64,000 nt of DNA from positions 4,754,884-4,818,883 of the forward strand of contig JAKJHU010000038.1 in NCBI GenBank assembly GCA_022316685.1, read 5' to 3'. Under the pieces are notes generated by a model. That model worked only from the letters and a program-made list of their open reading frames with translations, did no database searches and was not told the DNA's origin. Origin of the DNA: Progne subis subis. Lineage: Eukaryota > Chordata > Aves > Passeriformes > Hirundinidae. Of the stretch, positions 40,924-53,057 are shown piece by piece (positions within the stretch are counted from its first letter, which is position 1; each line of letters opens with the position of its first letter). The position numbers and the translations under genes are program-made.

Positions 40924-43499
40924 GTACGGTAGAAAGTCAATCACTGTTCTTTGATATACTAAAAAAGGATTTTTTTCAATATTTCATAGTAATAATCATT
41001 ACTTTGTAAACAAATTTAAAACAGTCAGCTAAATATAATGACTCAAAATTACATTGAAAACATTAAGGACACAAATATGCCAGGCTTATGTACACTAAAT
41101 ATTGTTTTTCATTTCCAAGGAGATTAATGGAATTGTGGTGTTGATCTTCTCTATAGGGATCCAGCAAATATTGGGGACAGTTTTTGGGGGTGGCGGGGGG
41201 CAGGAAATCAGGTGATCAAATTATAATTGCATGTACCTTTCTCTCCCATACTTACATATATTAGATTGACTGTATGAAATCTTACTTCAGAGACTGATAA
41301 GGTTATTTCTCTTAAATCTGTAGTGTGCAGATTGTACATTCACTGATCCAACACTGAGAGTTGCTTTTTTTCTCATGCTGAAGAAAATATTCTCAGCAAC
41401 TCCATTGGCATGCTTTGTAATGAATAGTGAAATATTTAGTGAAATAGTGAAATGCTTAGTGTAAACTCCATTTAAGTGTGATTTTCTCCTTGTGCTAGTA
41501 GATTCATACAACCAGCAAAAGTTACAAAGATGTTTCCTCTCTCCTCATTTTCATTGTCTATCCTAAATCCATGGAGTGTAGTCCATGATTTCTTTTCGAG
41601 ACAGAGAGTTTAAGAAACTTGGGAAAGAGCTTAACAAACAGGGGTTTGAAAGCCCTGTGAATTGAGAGGTCCCTTTCAAAGCAGTTTTCAAAGAAGAGTG
41701 TCACATATACAATGTTTTAATGATGGTCTAATGACTTGCATTACGCACTTTTATGTTTAGGCAAGATGACAAGGAATGTCAAGGAATTTTTTAATATTTA
41801 CAAAAAAATATGTCATGGAAGAATGTGCATAGATTCTTAAATTAGCAGGAAAAAATAATTTTCATTTTCAATGATGGCTTGTTTATCTCTTATTCATTGA
41901 CCACAAGCGTAAAATCCCATTAAGTTTTTCTGCTTTTTGGAAAGTCCACCTCAAGAACCCTTTGCTTCTACACTTTTCCTAAACTATAAGTCTGAATGTT
42001 CCTCTGACACCCAGTTTAACTTGTAGGATAGCAAAATTAATCATTCCTTCCAGTCACTCTTCCTCTATTAAATATAATGCATAAGTCCTTCTTTTTCACT
42101 TCTGTTTCTTTTGGACCATGGGGGTTTTTTCAGTTCAAATGGACCTGAAAATTCAATTAAATCCATCCTAAATCATACCATTTTGTATAGTTCATGGTTA
42201 CATTAACCCAAGATTTCAAAATCAGGAGGCAAAAATCTCCAAGGCTGAACTTTGGCATGTCCTTTGGACCTATTGCATAAGCTTTATGTTGGTTTAAACT
42301 TCTCCATATATTTAAAGTCATCTTTCAAACGAAACACATTTTAAAATATCTAGTTTTCAATTTCTGTTTCCAGAACATTTTTCATTATAGTGCTTCCCAA
42401 ATAGTCATTCTTCATCCAGTTATGTATCAATGAAAATGTGTAAAAATCAGTTTGAATATTAAGTGTCTTAGATTACAATGGTAGAAAGCTGATGCATAAA
42501 TCACCACATAATTTAACACTTGTTGAATGGAGGAGCAAAATTTTCTATCTCCATTTTATGGAAAAACTTTTTTTCAAACATGAAATACTAAGGAAAATAA
42601 ATTTTACTATGAGGAATCAATAGTCCAATTGAATTCCTAAGGCCTCGGATGTGATGTGATCATTTATAGTGTAAAGAAACAAAAAACTCACTCTGTTTTC
42701 ACTCTGCACAAACTACAAAACAGTAGAGAAGCAGGCCCTAGGTTTATGTCATATATAATCATTCTAGAAAAACTCAGCAGAAGACAAGATGGCTCTTAGA
42801 ACGGCATTAGAATTAGTAACCAACCTTCATGCCATCTGCTTACAATCATGTTAGAATCGGGCACCTTATGCTGAAAAGATGTTTAAATTCATCCAGCAAG
42901 TCCTAAATGCCTAATCCAATTGTGAGCCATAAAACCCTATTATTTCTATAAAATTATCCACGCAAGCAAGGCAACTAAGATTCATCTTATATCATCTTCC
43001 ATGGGCTCACAGATTCTGAACAGGGAGAATGCAAAACCCCAAGTACAACAAGTAAAAGTAAACTACAGTCCGAAAGGGCTAAACTCTTACCAAAGGAAGC
43101 AAAGAGTTTAATACATTTTGCCATTCCATTTTTATTTTGATTTTTCCCAGATCATTCAAAAACTACTACTCTATCTGAAAGTGCAAGTCAGGATTCAATT
43201 TTTCCTACCCTTGCTAGTTCAAATAATATTAATTGAATCAGTAAAGCAGAATTCTGAAAGAAGAGATTAACATTACTTAGCTTAATACTAACTATAGTAA
43301 TTTATCTGCAGTCAAATTTTAATGCAACTGAGAATAGAACAGATTTTGTGTGTTAATTTATGTAGCATTGTTGGCTATCACTTTAAAATTATCTTTGCTG
43401 TGCCCATTATATGCCAAAAAATATTACAGTAAAAATGACAGCTTAGGATTTTAAATTCATTTGAGTGTACTGGACCAAAATCCTTTCTAAATTTCCCTA

Positions 43500-44480
43500 T
43501 ATGACAGCAAAAGCAACAGGGCAGGAACTGTTTCTTACACTCACCACCCAAAATGCAGCCAAGCCAGCCTCAGCTGAAACACCAGTAATCCAGACTTTGC
43601 AGGCAGGTACAAGTTCACAGAGGTTATTTAGAAATGCTCTTTTCTTCAGATAGTGGACTCAGCAAGATCACTGCAGCCTTCTGAAACAGCAGCAGGCTTC
43701 TGAGCCCAGCTCATCCTCATCTCCAGTAGTGCTACAGATGCCTGGCACAGGAAGGCATTGGGCTGGGAGGAACTGAGCAGCCTTCCACAGCCCAGGCCCA
43801 GCTCGACGTGAGGAAGCTGAGGAGAAGCAGCGAGGCACAGGTGTGACAAGGGCCAGCGCCGCAGGCCTCTGTCCAGAGCAGGGCTGACCACTCTCTGCCG
43901 GCACAGGGCTGCTGTGGGACAGCCAAATCACAAAAGCCTCAGCTTCAGAGGTGACCTGTTAGCCCAGCAAAAAAAGATGAATGTGTGTGTGAGCCCAAAG
44001 CACATTTGAGAGCTGGTAATCTGGTCACAGCAGATATTGGCACCTGGAGGAAGGCCCCATTCCCTGCCAGGCCCACCTCACACCCCTCAGAGCCACAGCC
44101 AGGCGCAAAACAAGGGATCACATTACTAACACATGAACCAGCATGGCATCTACCTCTGCACCTGTGTCATTTCTTTAAAATAGTGAGAACAGCAATAATA
44201 ACCCTGAAAAGGTTTGATCTCACAAGAAGATTCAGGGCCAGGTGTGCCTGTGAGGACGGCAAGCTTTGCCACTGTTTCCTTGTGGAAAGGCACCTAAGAG
44301 CTGAAGAAAGTTTAAGGTGTATCTTTCTCCAGCACTTACTCAGAAGGGCATTGTTTAGGTTGCTGCCATATTAAAAGCATTTCCTCATGTGAGTCTAGGC
44401 AGATGTGGGGGTCTCTGCTGAGCCTCCCATGCAGCCCCACACACCATTCAGCCACCCTGCGCTTCTGCCTCAGTTTCTCT
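43500..44480. other. GC-richer block in the intron before the microexon
   Basis: This stretch, especially 43660-43930 and 44040-44110, is visibly richer in G and C than the intron around it (for example GCCCAGGCCCAGCTCGACGT and GGGCCAGCGCCGCAGGCCTC). Frames of 62-129 codons overlap on both strands (minus 43646-43931, plus 43985-44374), as expected from fewer AT-rich stops. I recognise no protein domain, CR1 motif or LTR ends. It could be an unrecognised repeat, a regulatory element or a local composition shift. Confidence 0.55.
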
Positions 44481-44766
44481 TAATTATGTGGGACTAATTA
44501 CTTCTTGGAACTTTTGTCCTTCAACCCACTGCCAGACTTGTGGAGAAAGAATTTTATCATGTTTCTGTTAAGGCAAGTTAGCTAAAGCCAGTTCTACTGC
44601 CTCATGATCTACTCCAAACACCTTTACACATTCTCTCAATTGTCAGAGTGACTTCACCTAAAGTCTTCATATTACAGCCAGGGAGGTGCAAGAATATTTC
44701 AATTCAAACCATACGCATTTTGAAGCCATATTTTTTGCTTTTTCTGATGCAGATTTTAGTTGTCTT

Positions 44767-44806
44767 GTTTTCTCTTTTTCTTCACTTTTATTATGCTGAA
44801 AACCAG
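44767..44806 (+). promoter_or_regulatory. KCNH7: Microexon 3' splice region with pyrimidine tract and TGC motif
   Basis: The pyrimidine-rich run around TTTTCTCTTTTTCTTCACTT is followed by TTATGCTGAAAACCAG. The TGC at 44794-44796 lies 10 nt before the exon start, between the tract and the AG. This is the placement reported for SRRM4/nSR100-responsive neural microexons. Its use is inferred. Confidence 0.6.
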
Positions 44807-44827
44807 ACAATGGTCGAAATGTCAAAG
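44807..44827 (+). CDS. KCNH7: KCNH7 21-nt microexon encoding DNGRNVK
   Basis: ACAATGGTCGAAATGTCAAAG lies between an AG acceptor (AAAACCAG, ending 44806) and a donor GTAAAG (from 44828). Read from the G left over by the upstream exon, it gives D-N-G-R-N-V-K plus a G that joins GG of the next exon as Gly. The junction becomes RHASE-DNGRNVK-GPFN, which is the linker sequence I recall for full-length mammalian KCNH7. Skipping it gives RHASE-GPFN, also in frame. A strong pyrimidine tract (about 44767-44792) is followed by ATGCTGAAAACCAG, so a TGC at 44794-44796 sits between tract and acceptor, as in SRRM4-dependent neural microexons. Exon identity follows from the codon match and both splice sites. 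Neural-specific inclusion is inference. Confidence 0.9.
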
Positions 44828-47800
44828 GTAAAGTATACATCTAGATTGTACCTTCCAGTGTTTCAATCAGCCACACTTTTTGGCATGTCACTTTGCCTGC
44901 TTTATGAAATGCTCAAATGCAACATTCTCATGTTGACCTCTCTAGCACTAGGTGTATTACATAAATTATATTTGTTAAACATGTAGTTATTCCTGTAACT
45001 CTTGTCTCAAAGCACTAACTACGAATCACTGGAAAAAGTGAAGGCATAGTTAAATAGCCTTTTGACTTAATTATCTGTTAATTCAAAAAACGGAACAGAG
45101 GGAGGTAGAACATATCATAGTTACTTAACTTGGTGCTGTTGTCCTTAAGCAGTCAAAACTTCTGTTGAAGCTACCAGGAGTTTTACCTGTAAAAGGATGT
45201 GTGATTGTACACAGATATCAGCAAATTATCCGTTGGTGCTTAGTTTTCAGTTAACTCTCTCAAAAATTAAATAACTGATAATCAGGACCCTTGTGGAAGT
45301 ATCTTCACTTATTCCTCTTTTGTCTCCTTAAAACTAGTTTCACGTTCCTGGATGGCAGGGGGTATGGTTTCAAGCTTCCTGTAGCATCAAAATATGCATG
45401 CATGAACTTCATTGCCAATTTCATGTTTTAATAATTTTAGTTCAACTACAAAACTGTTTCTTTTCACCAGCATTGAGCTACATGTTCTAGGAGCAATTTG
45501 AACATAATTCATAAATTACTTCCTTCACTTCTGAAGATTACTTACTAAAGTGTTCAGTTTAATTGCCATATTTGTATCTGTGGGAAAACTGGTTTGTGAC
45601 TTCATGCATGATGCAAAAAGTGTGTGTACCTGGTAAAAGCTCTCTAAACTGCATGCAGTGCATGACCTAGATTCTGTAAAACAATTTGTGGACTACAAAA
45701 TCATTGCATTTGCTTGATGTGTATGTTGGCAAAATCTTGGGGGAAAAACCTGCAGTTTATGTGCTGTATAATAACTTCTATAAATGTATTTACTGCTGGT
45801 GAAAGATAATGAATTGGCAGCTCAGGAAAGTGAAATCACTTCTCAAAGCATTGTGTAAGCAAGAACTATGAAATCCTACCATAAAAATTGGGAGCTCAAA
45901 CTTAAAGGTTAAACTGAAAGATTTGCCTTTTTAGGCTAGGCAGAAGGAAGTCATTCTCCCTGCTTATTCAGTTTTTTGCCTCTCTGTTGAAAATGTCAAT
46001 CGGGGTGCCAATTAGTATCGATTGTGATTGTGATTTGTCATGGCCCTCTTTTTCTGCTTGCTGCTATGACAGTATAGCAATTGTCCACTAGCTGTCAAGT
46101 ATGAGCTCAATTTCTGTCAGCCTGGGCTGTACTTAAGCTAGTATGGTCTCTCAATCAATTACCATTGTCAATGAGGTGCATTATACCTCTCACCACTTTC
46201 TAAAGCAAAAGAAGGTGGGGGAAAAGAAGCAAGGTTTTATTCTTATGTGCAACGAATGCTCTTTAGAGCATGAGTATTAGGTAGTGAAAGAGAGAGTAAT
46301 CCCCTTTGGAATGGAAGCAATAAAAGATGTAAATCCTAGAAACCAAAAGTTCAATGCAATTTAAGTGAAGTTACTAATAAAATCTTGCCTACTATCTAAT
46401 CACAGATTTGCCTAAGCTATCTTAGTTTCCTCTTACCTTTGAATTCCTAAGGTATCAAGAACCTTGTTAATCTGACAAATGGTTTCAACTTGATATCCTG
46501 CTTATGTCTAAGCTGATTCAATACTCAGAAACTCTTGCTAAAATTAAGAGGGAAGCAGGGCTGAAAAACTGCAGTCTGACCACATGTACAATAGCACACA
46601 CTAGCCAAAGTAGTCACCTCACTGATTTGTGAGGAGATTTTGAGCCCTGATATATTTTGAACACTAATTTTCAGTAGATTCATATAGATGATGTGAAAGA
46701 TAGATTCAGGTCCCACCTGGGCCAAAAGGCATTTAAGTATAGTATCACAATCCCTTGGCAGTGCCCTCAGTACCAGGCTTTTTACCATTCCTTGCAGGTG
46801 AAAGGTAGTGCTTTCTTCCCTTTTCTAATGAAGCTGTTAAAAAAAAAAAAAAAAAAAAATAGTAGGAGAAAAAGGACTGTTTTGCCATTTAATGGTTACA
46901 GAACTCAGGCACAAATTGTTTTTTGCACCCAAAATTTAGTCTAGAGCATCAGGCCCTCCCTTTTCATCCTAAATTCTTTTCTGCACAGTGGCAAAATTTG
47001 AAATGGAGTAATGGAGATTTTCTATCTGTGGCCCAGATTAACATACCATTTTCATGAGTTTAGGAGATAAAAAATGTGTATAAATCCTTATAAATTTCAA
47101 ATGAAAATTGAATGTCTGCTTCTTCAGCAAGAATTTTAAGCCAGGTGTGATGGAAAATCCCTTAAATAATTATGCCCAAAAAAGAAAAAAATTCAGCACA
47201 TCATAAAGCATTTACCCACAGCCATTTCCAGGCAGCTGGTTGCTTTGAATTTCATTCATTCTCACATTGCAAATAAAATCAGCTCTTCCACTATTGACTT
47301 AGCAAATTACCCCACAGGCCTAATCCTATCCCATTGACTGTTCCTGATTTAACATACACATTCTCGTTGTCCTCTCAGGAAGACAAAAAAAAAACCCTCA
47401 AAAAGAAGAAAAAGAGAAAAACATCACATTATTGCCCTTAATAGAATTAAGGCCACATTAAATAAGGTTCTCATTTGGATCTAAGAAACACCCTTCAATC
47501 CCACACTTTATGTACAGTATTACTGACTGCAAGACTTGGATTTTTTCTTAAATCCTAATATGGATTTAAGTCTTGCTGTCTAAATATCTTTATAGTTGTT
47601 TTTTCCAGTATTGTTTTCAAAAGCAAATTTTCTTTGCAATGAATAATTTTGGCTACCCAATGAACATTATGATGACAGTACAAAACAAGTATTCTGATAA
47701 TTTATATTGCTTTCTTGTTCAAACAACTCTGTCCAATAATGAAAAGAATAATTATAAAGGATATGTACCTCATGAAGTATGTAAATTCTGTATTTTTTAT

Positions 47801-48404
47801 CATGATGCACTAAAATAGTATAAGAAGGTTATATATACTCTGATAATATTCTACCTTTGAGTATCCCTATAGTTTCCAATATTTTGTTAGCAACGACAAT
47901 TGAAGAAACATATTTTGAGAGTCTACTCAATTTTCCAGTTTCTTTGAACTATCATGTGAGCATGAGCAAGGTAGGGTTGTGATAATAGAGCCTTTGCTAA
48001 TTCCAGGCACTCTTATATAATCATGTGTCCTTATTTCCACTCTTATAAACAAATGAGCATATAGTCTTTATATTCAACCAGAACTATAAAAGCACACCAG
48101 CATTCCCAGTAACATGAAACCAAGTAAGGATACATGCATTATGCAATTTGGAATCCATTGACAATATATAAAAAATATTAAGGGTTATATGTAAAGGATT
48201 TAATATTTCATATTTATAACCAATAATAGATTTGAATCTTATTAGCAATAAAGGTATTTTTAAAACGTAGATAGTTTTTATTATTAACAAGTAGGATACA
48301 TAAAAATAGTTTTTATCACCCTTTTAACATATCCCACCTAAATATTAATGATAATTTATTTCTCTTCATTTCCCAGATACTAAATATGTGTTCTGATTTT
48401 TCAG
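44828..48404 (+). other. KCNH7: KCNH7 intron downstream of the microexon
   Basis: 3,577-bp intron, donor GTAAAG, acceptor TTTTTCAG. It contains an A21 tract at 46839-46859 and no repeat family I can name. The first 1.5 kb has mixed-composition sequence without repeats or long A/T runs and could hold conserved splicing or enhancer elements, but that cannot be judged from one species. Confidence 0.88.
46839..46859. repeat. A21 homopolymer
   Basis: 21 consecutive A in the intron between the microexon and the next exon. Confidence 0.97.
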
Positions 48405-48619
48405 GGCCTTTTAATCATATCAAGTCAAGTCTGTTGGGATCCACATCGGATTCAAATCTCAACAAATACAGTACAATCAACAAAATTCCTCAACTCACAC
48501 TGAACTTTTCAGATATCAAAAGTGAAAAAAAATCTTCATCTCCTCCTTCTTCAGAGAAAGCAATTATTGCACCTAAGGTGAAAGACCGAACGCACAATGT
48601 AACAGAGAAGGTTACACAG
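48405..48619 (+). CDS. KCNH7: KCNH7 internal exon: N-linker up to S1
   Basis: This 215-nt exon enters in phase 1 after GATTTTTCAG and leaves in phase 0 at CAG|GTAAGG. It encodes [20 protein letters not shown], a segment with [13 protein letters not shown], a Ser/Lys-rich spacer ([14 protein letters not shown]), and [19 protein letters not shown]. The last block is the highly conserved ERG N-linker immediately before the exon that starts VLSLGADV and carries S1. KCNH2 has the matching [21 protein letters not shown] and [19 protein letters not shown], but the spacer and the GPFNHIK start are of KCNH7 type. The ATG at 48386 in the same frame lies in the intron and is not a start. The S1-bearing exon was not found in the remaining 15.4 kb, so it is downstream of the window. 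Confidence 0.95.
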
Positions 48620-49481
48620 GTAAGGTAATAAACATTATTTTCATTTTCAAATTTTTTTTCAGTGTATTCAATAGATTCTTACTCTTTTAATGTGTGGTTT
48701 GGCTGCCTCCAAGATAATTTGAAGTCTTTAAAACATTATGTAATTTACCTACAGTTCCGGTGCTTATGAGGTAGTCTACAAATTAGATGATACTGCTCAC
48801 AAACAAAACTTTTCAGTTCTCAATTTTTTAATGGAAAAGAAATGTAGCATGCACTGTGTGTCCCAAAAAAGACCATTAATTTCAGTGATTCGTGTCATTT
48901 ATAAATGTTAGTTTCATTCTTCATCATTTTTTTCTCAGCATTATGAATTGCTGATTAGTGTAAGGCACAACATGATAACAAATGGTAGGTGATTGTGCCA
49001 CTTGTATCATAATTACATCTCATAATTTCTCTTCAAGTTCTTTGGGTTTTTGTAATTTTCTTTCTTGTGGGTATCTTTTCCACATCTGTGCATCTAAAAG
49101 GTTTTGGACTGATGTATGAAATATAGTGTGAACAAGGCATACAATTGAAACAAAACTGCAAATAATTTAAGATAACATGTTTCTTCACTCTAAGACAGAT
49201 GCAATGCCCTCTGAAGTCAATGGAACTTTTCAGCTTATTTCAATATTATTACATTTGTGTTACAGTCTTTTATGTAGAGTGACTGGGACAGGCTAGCAAT
49301 GAGGAACATGTTAAAAATAAATACCAAGAGGTGACAGTATCCCAAATAACTTTTGTAGGGGTAGTAAGCAGAGGGCTGGCCCTTAAATGCCCAGACAGAC
49401 TGAAAGAGGTAAGAAGTGCTTTGTTATAGAATGCAGATAGATATTCTGTAAGGAAGACCTTGCCAAGGTAGCTTTTGACTT

Positions 49482-49635
49482 AGAATCATAGAATGATAGA
49501 ATTTAAGACCATCAAGTCCGACCATTAACCCAGCAGTGACAAGTCCATAGCTAAATCATGTCCCCAGGTACTGACCAGACTGCAGCTTTTCTACATTGGT
49601 GCTCTGCCAGACAGTGTCCATGCCCCTACTCCCTT
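49482..49635 (-). mobile_element. CR1 LINE 3' end, antisense
   Basis: AGAATCATAGAATGATAGAA is the reverse-complement CR1 tail. It is followed by ATCAAGTCCGACCATTAACC, CAGCAGTGACAAGTCCATAG and CTAAATCATGTCCCCAGGTA, the typical antisense CR1 3' UTR. Similarity fades in the 49570-49635 stretch. Confidence 0.88.
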
Positions 49636-50000
49636 TGACAGTTATAAAAAGGAATGTATTGTACACCCTCCTAGAGAAATAGAGATAAAAGAGCTATAAT
49701 TTCTATTTTGAGATCAGTTAGTGCCTAAAAAGTAATTGGATTTTTATCTTTCATACATTTTGTCTTTAATAGCTAGCTTGAATCTGCAACCATTGTCCTT
49801 TCTTCTGTGGTCAGTTTTGAAAGATATAATCTCTGCTGGATCCATTTTGATATATTTTAAATTATTCATAGTAGTTATATATAGAAATCTTTCCATAGAT
49901 AATATGGCAAAAAGTCAAGTTACATAAAAAAGACTAATTTTTATAAGTTATATAAGAATGAGGCAAGGTAGGCTTCTTGGGTTTTTTTTTTTCTCTTTTT

Positions 50001-50027
50001 GTTGTTGTTGTTGTTGTTGTTGTTGTT
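50001..50027. repeat. (GTT)9 microsatellite
   Basis: Nine perfect GTT units, preceded by a T-rich run (49982-50000). Confidence 0.97.
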
Positions 50028-50236
50028 TTAATTTTAAATTTGGACTGGCTAAGTAGTGCCAAAGTGCTGAGTATCTATGTACTAGTGCTGCTGTTGGGGG
50101 TCAAAAAGAGGGAAAGAGGGTAGAATTCTTTTTTTTTAATCTATGTTTATTCACCAAATAGTTTTGATTTTATGAAAAGTCCAACAGAAATGGCATGGAT
50201 CAGCTAATTTTTCCATGAAAATTGATACCTACTAAA

Positions 50237-50254
50237 TTCAAATTTAAATTTGAA
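50237..50254. repeat. 18-bp perfect AT-rich palindrome
   Basis: TTCAAATTTAAATTTGAA equals its own reverse complement. It is low-complexity, so chance is a sufficient explanation. Confidence 0.9.
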
Positions 50255-51008
50255 ATGCTCTATAAAATCTTTACACTTCACAAAATCCTTCCAATTTAAT
50301 TTGACATTGGTTTATGTCCTTTTCTAGAACAATCTCAACCACTGTGCAGAGCACAATTTGCATAGCAAACTTATCATTCATTATAATTGGAAATAGTTCC
50401 CTGCAGCTGCTGCTTTTTCTGTTATTACATTCACTTATCAATGTTTTTAGTTGCTGCTGCATCCTAAATGGTAGAATTAGGTACAGGTAGAAACTCCTAG
50501 GAGGTATAAATAAATGTAGGTCTATAGTATTAGGGTGGTGAAGGATATAGTTACCTAGAGATTTGTGAATTAGATTAGAAATAGTCATTTAGAAGATTAA
50601 AGTGGCTAGTTTCAGTCTTGTTTATGTTACTCTTTCCAGTGATTTCAATATATTTTGTAAGAGTCAGTCCTTTGAAGCTTCTGCTTCATGTCTGAGTGTA
50701 AATTCCTTGGAAAATGTTTTCCTAGGCCATAGATCCATTATGTATCTCTCTGCAGAACAGTGCAAAAGTGAGCTTGGAAAATTTGGGCACAGTGTTGAGA
50801 ATAGAATGTGGTAGAAATGTTAGATGAGGTAGTTAAAATATGCTCCTGCTAGCACAGTCTCTGATAAGGAAATCTGTCAAAGAGCATCAAAAATACACAG
50901 AGGGAAATACAACCTATTTAATCTGTGAAGCAATATCAGTAAAAGAGCAAATGAGTATAAAATAGCAATGGTAAGTTTAAAGGTCACCCTTAATCAGAGT
51001 TGTGACAT

Positions 51009-51155
51009 TCTGGAATAATCTTCTAATAAAAGAAGTTAATGCAGAAATTCTAAGTGTTGCCAGAAAGACCCTGAGAAACGTAGTGAAGGGACATGCTGTT
51101 TTTTCTGGTATTGTAGGACAGGATGACTTGAAAGGTTTCTCTCAGCCATGTATTG
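51009..51155 (+). mobile_element. Probable old CR1-like LINE 3' end, sense
   Basis: TCTGGAATAATCTTCTAATA resembles the CR1/L2-type ORF2 C-terminus (TGGAA-A-TCTTCC). The stretch ends GTAGGACAGGATGACTTGAA AGG TTTCTCTCAGCC, resembling GACTGGATGACCT-AAAGGTCTCTTCCAGCC of CR1 3' ends. No terminal ATTCTATG tail is visible. The match is weak and rests on these two anchors. Confidence 0.5.
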
Positions 51156-51167
51156 TGCCATTCAAAT

Positions 51168-51183
51168 ATCCATCCATCCATCC
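51168..51183. repeat. (ATCC)4 microsatellite
   Basis: Four ATCC units followed by CTCCC, shortly after the probable CR1-like 3' end at 51155. Confidence 0.93.
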
Positions 51184-53057
51184 CTCCCTTTGTAGTCCTT
51201 ATTTTTTCTTTCTCCCTTTCCTCAGTTTTGCTGAGAAATTTGATCCTGCTGTTATAATCTGACAGTTCCACTACTGTGGCTCCTCATTGTGCAGCTCAAA
51301 ATACAGAGACATGGACTCTGGAATACACCACACAAAAATATCAGTGAGCTTCCCTGTTGGATCATGCAGCCTGGATTCTCTCTCATGTATCAGTAATATC
51401 AAATGAAGTATCAGCATCACAGGGTGCAACAAGTTCTTTCCAAAGACAATAGCTGTATAACTTCTTTGATATCCATGACCTCGAGATGCAATTCAGTTCT
51501 TGAAGAGAGTGAAAAATGAAAGGATGCCACCTTCAGAGGGGAGAGGAAGAATAATGAATAAAGTAAATAAGAGTCATTGGCCACTGTGTTTAGAGAAAAT
51601 GATGCACTTTGAAAAAACATTTGAAGAGGAGTAAGATACTTCAGTAGAAAGACTTTAGTAAAATAAATTAGAAATAGAAAGTAGAATAAAGTTTAGGAAA
51701 TCATTTTAGGAGAAAGAGATGCTGTGGGATAGCGGTTTATACTTTGAGAGAAAAAAGAAATCTAAGTTATATATTCTACAACAAGAAATTTTCCAATACA
51801 TTTTTTCTACTTAACAGTAGAGTTCAAGACATTATGTAGAGGTGAGAATTGCCTTGAGAGATAGCTTGCGGTGAAGTGCTGCACATGTGATGGTCCTGAA
51901 TAAGTAGATTCCCCCATTGCTTTTCCTGGATTTTCACCTGAGGCTTCACTGATCATAACTCCTTGTGTAATGTCAAGAAGCATAACATCTTCTGGACGCT
52001 TGTTTCTGCATAGCATTGACTTTTACTCAGAGAATTAGTTCAGGTGTAGGTGCCAGATAGCCCTGATTGACAAATTGGCATTGTCATATTCCAGTGCAGA
52101 TATTTGTGACATTTCCATTCCACTTTAGGAAAAAATATTTTTTAAGCGTTTTTCATTGTTATTTCCAGAGGTGTTAATGTCACTCTCTTCTAGAAGAATC
52201 TCAACTCACTTTTTTCCATTATTTCTTTCTTTACAGTCTTTTCAGGAAGACAGTGCAATTTCTGTACTCTTTTGTACTGACAGGTTCAGTTGGGGTCCTA
52301 ACACTTATAGTTAGAGAGAGACAAGTCTTCCTAGAGGCACAAAAAGTAGATTTATTAAAGAAAGCGGTAGGGTAAAAGTCTGACATCTGTCCCTTAACAT
52401 ATTTTATGAATTCATAAAGGAGACTTCTGGCCTTAAAATTGCAATGTGCAAAGGCACATCAGGAACTGATTTTATCTTTTGTTTGAATATTGTTTTATTG
52501 TAAAGCTCCTTAGACGTCTGGTTTCCACCAATGCATAGCTGCAAAGTTGTGTATTCTGTTGTAAGCAGACTCATGAAGACTAAAATAGTCAGTATCTTTC
52601 TTTTTAAAGAAAAGAGAGAATTCCTGAATGCCCATAACTTAATACTGTTGACAAATAACTGTCCCAGTTTATAAAAGTGTACATTATTTGTCTCTTTATA
52701 GTCTTGTTTAAGAAAAATTGTTTTGTTGCTTTTGATCACTATTGTTCAGAGGTCATTTATCTTCTTGAAATTCACGAGTCTGAAGGAATGCAGAATGTGG
52801 TTGAATGGTCCAATATCTGTTGTTCTTGATTTGTCTCAAAAAATGACTTGCAGGTAAAATTCTGTAATCTTGTAATAATAGTTTTCAAAACAATTTCATT
52901 ATCCACCCACCTCTAGGAAACATATATATACCCAGACTGGTCATATGACTGATGAAATGATAAATATATACCTTGCCAGGCTACACAGAATATTGTGATC
53001 TGATTTGCAGACATGCTGAACACCCACAAATCTTCTGAAAATAGAGCTGCCAGCGAA

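Larger units (their letters stand above)
40924..44806 (+). other. KCNH7: KCNH7 intron upstream of the microexon
   Basis: 3,883-bp intron, donor GTACGG and acceptor CCAG. Most is ordinary AT-rich sequence. From about 43500 to 44480 it becomes GC-richer, with overlapping frames on both strands. G-runs lie at 41173-41200. A frame at 44648-44986 merely spans the microexon in intronic sequence. Confidence 0.88.

Noticed and set aside
40479..41009. A 176-codon frame taken as a complete small protein
   Set aside because: Its middle is a KCNH7 internal exon bounded by an AG acceptor (40494) and a GT donor (40924). The first codons and the last 28 are intron sequence.
44648..44986. A 112-codon plus-strand frame over the microexon
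   Set aside because: It has no family signature. It crosses the microexon in a different frame from the channel, and its flanks are splice signals and intron.
52270..52560. A second possible LTR (TGTACTGACAGG at 52273 with TTTATT at about 52350)
   Set aside because: It has a minus-strand AATAAA, but I could not find a matching CA end with a flanking duplication to the right, so support is insufficient.
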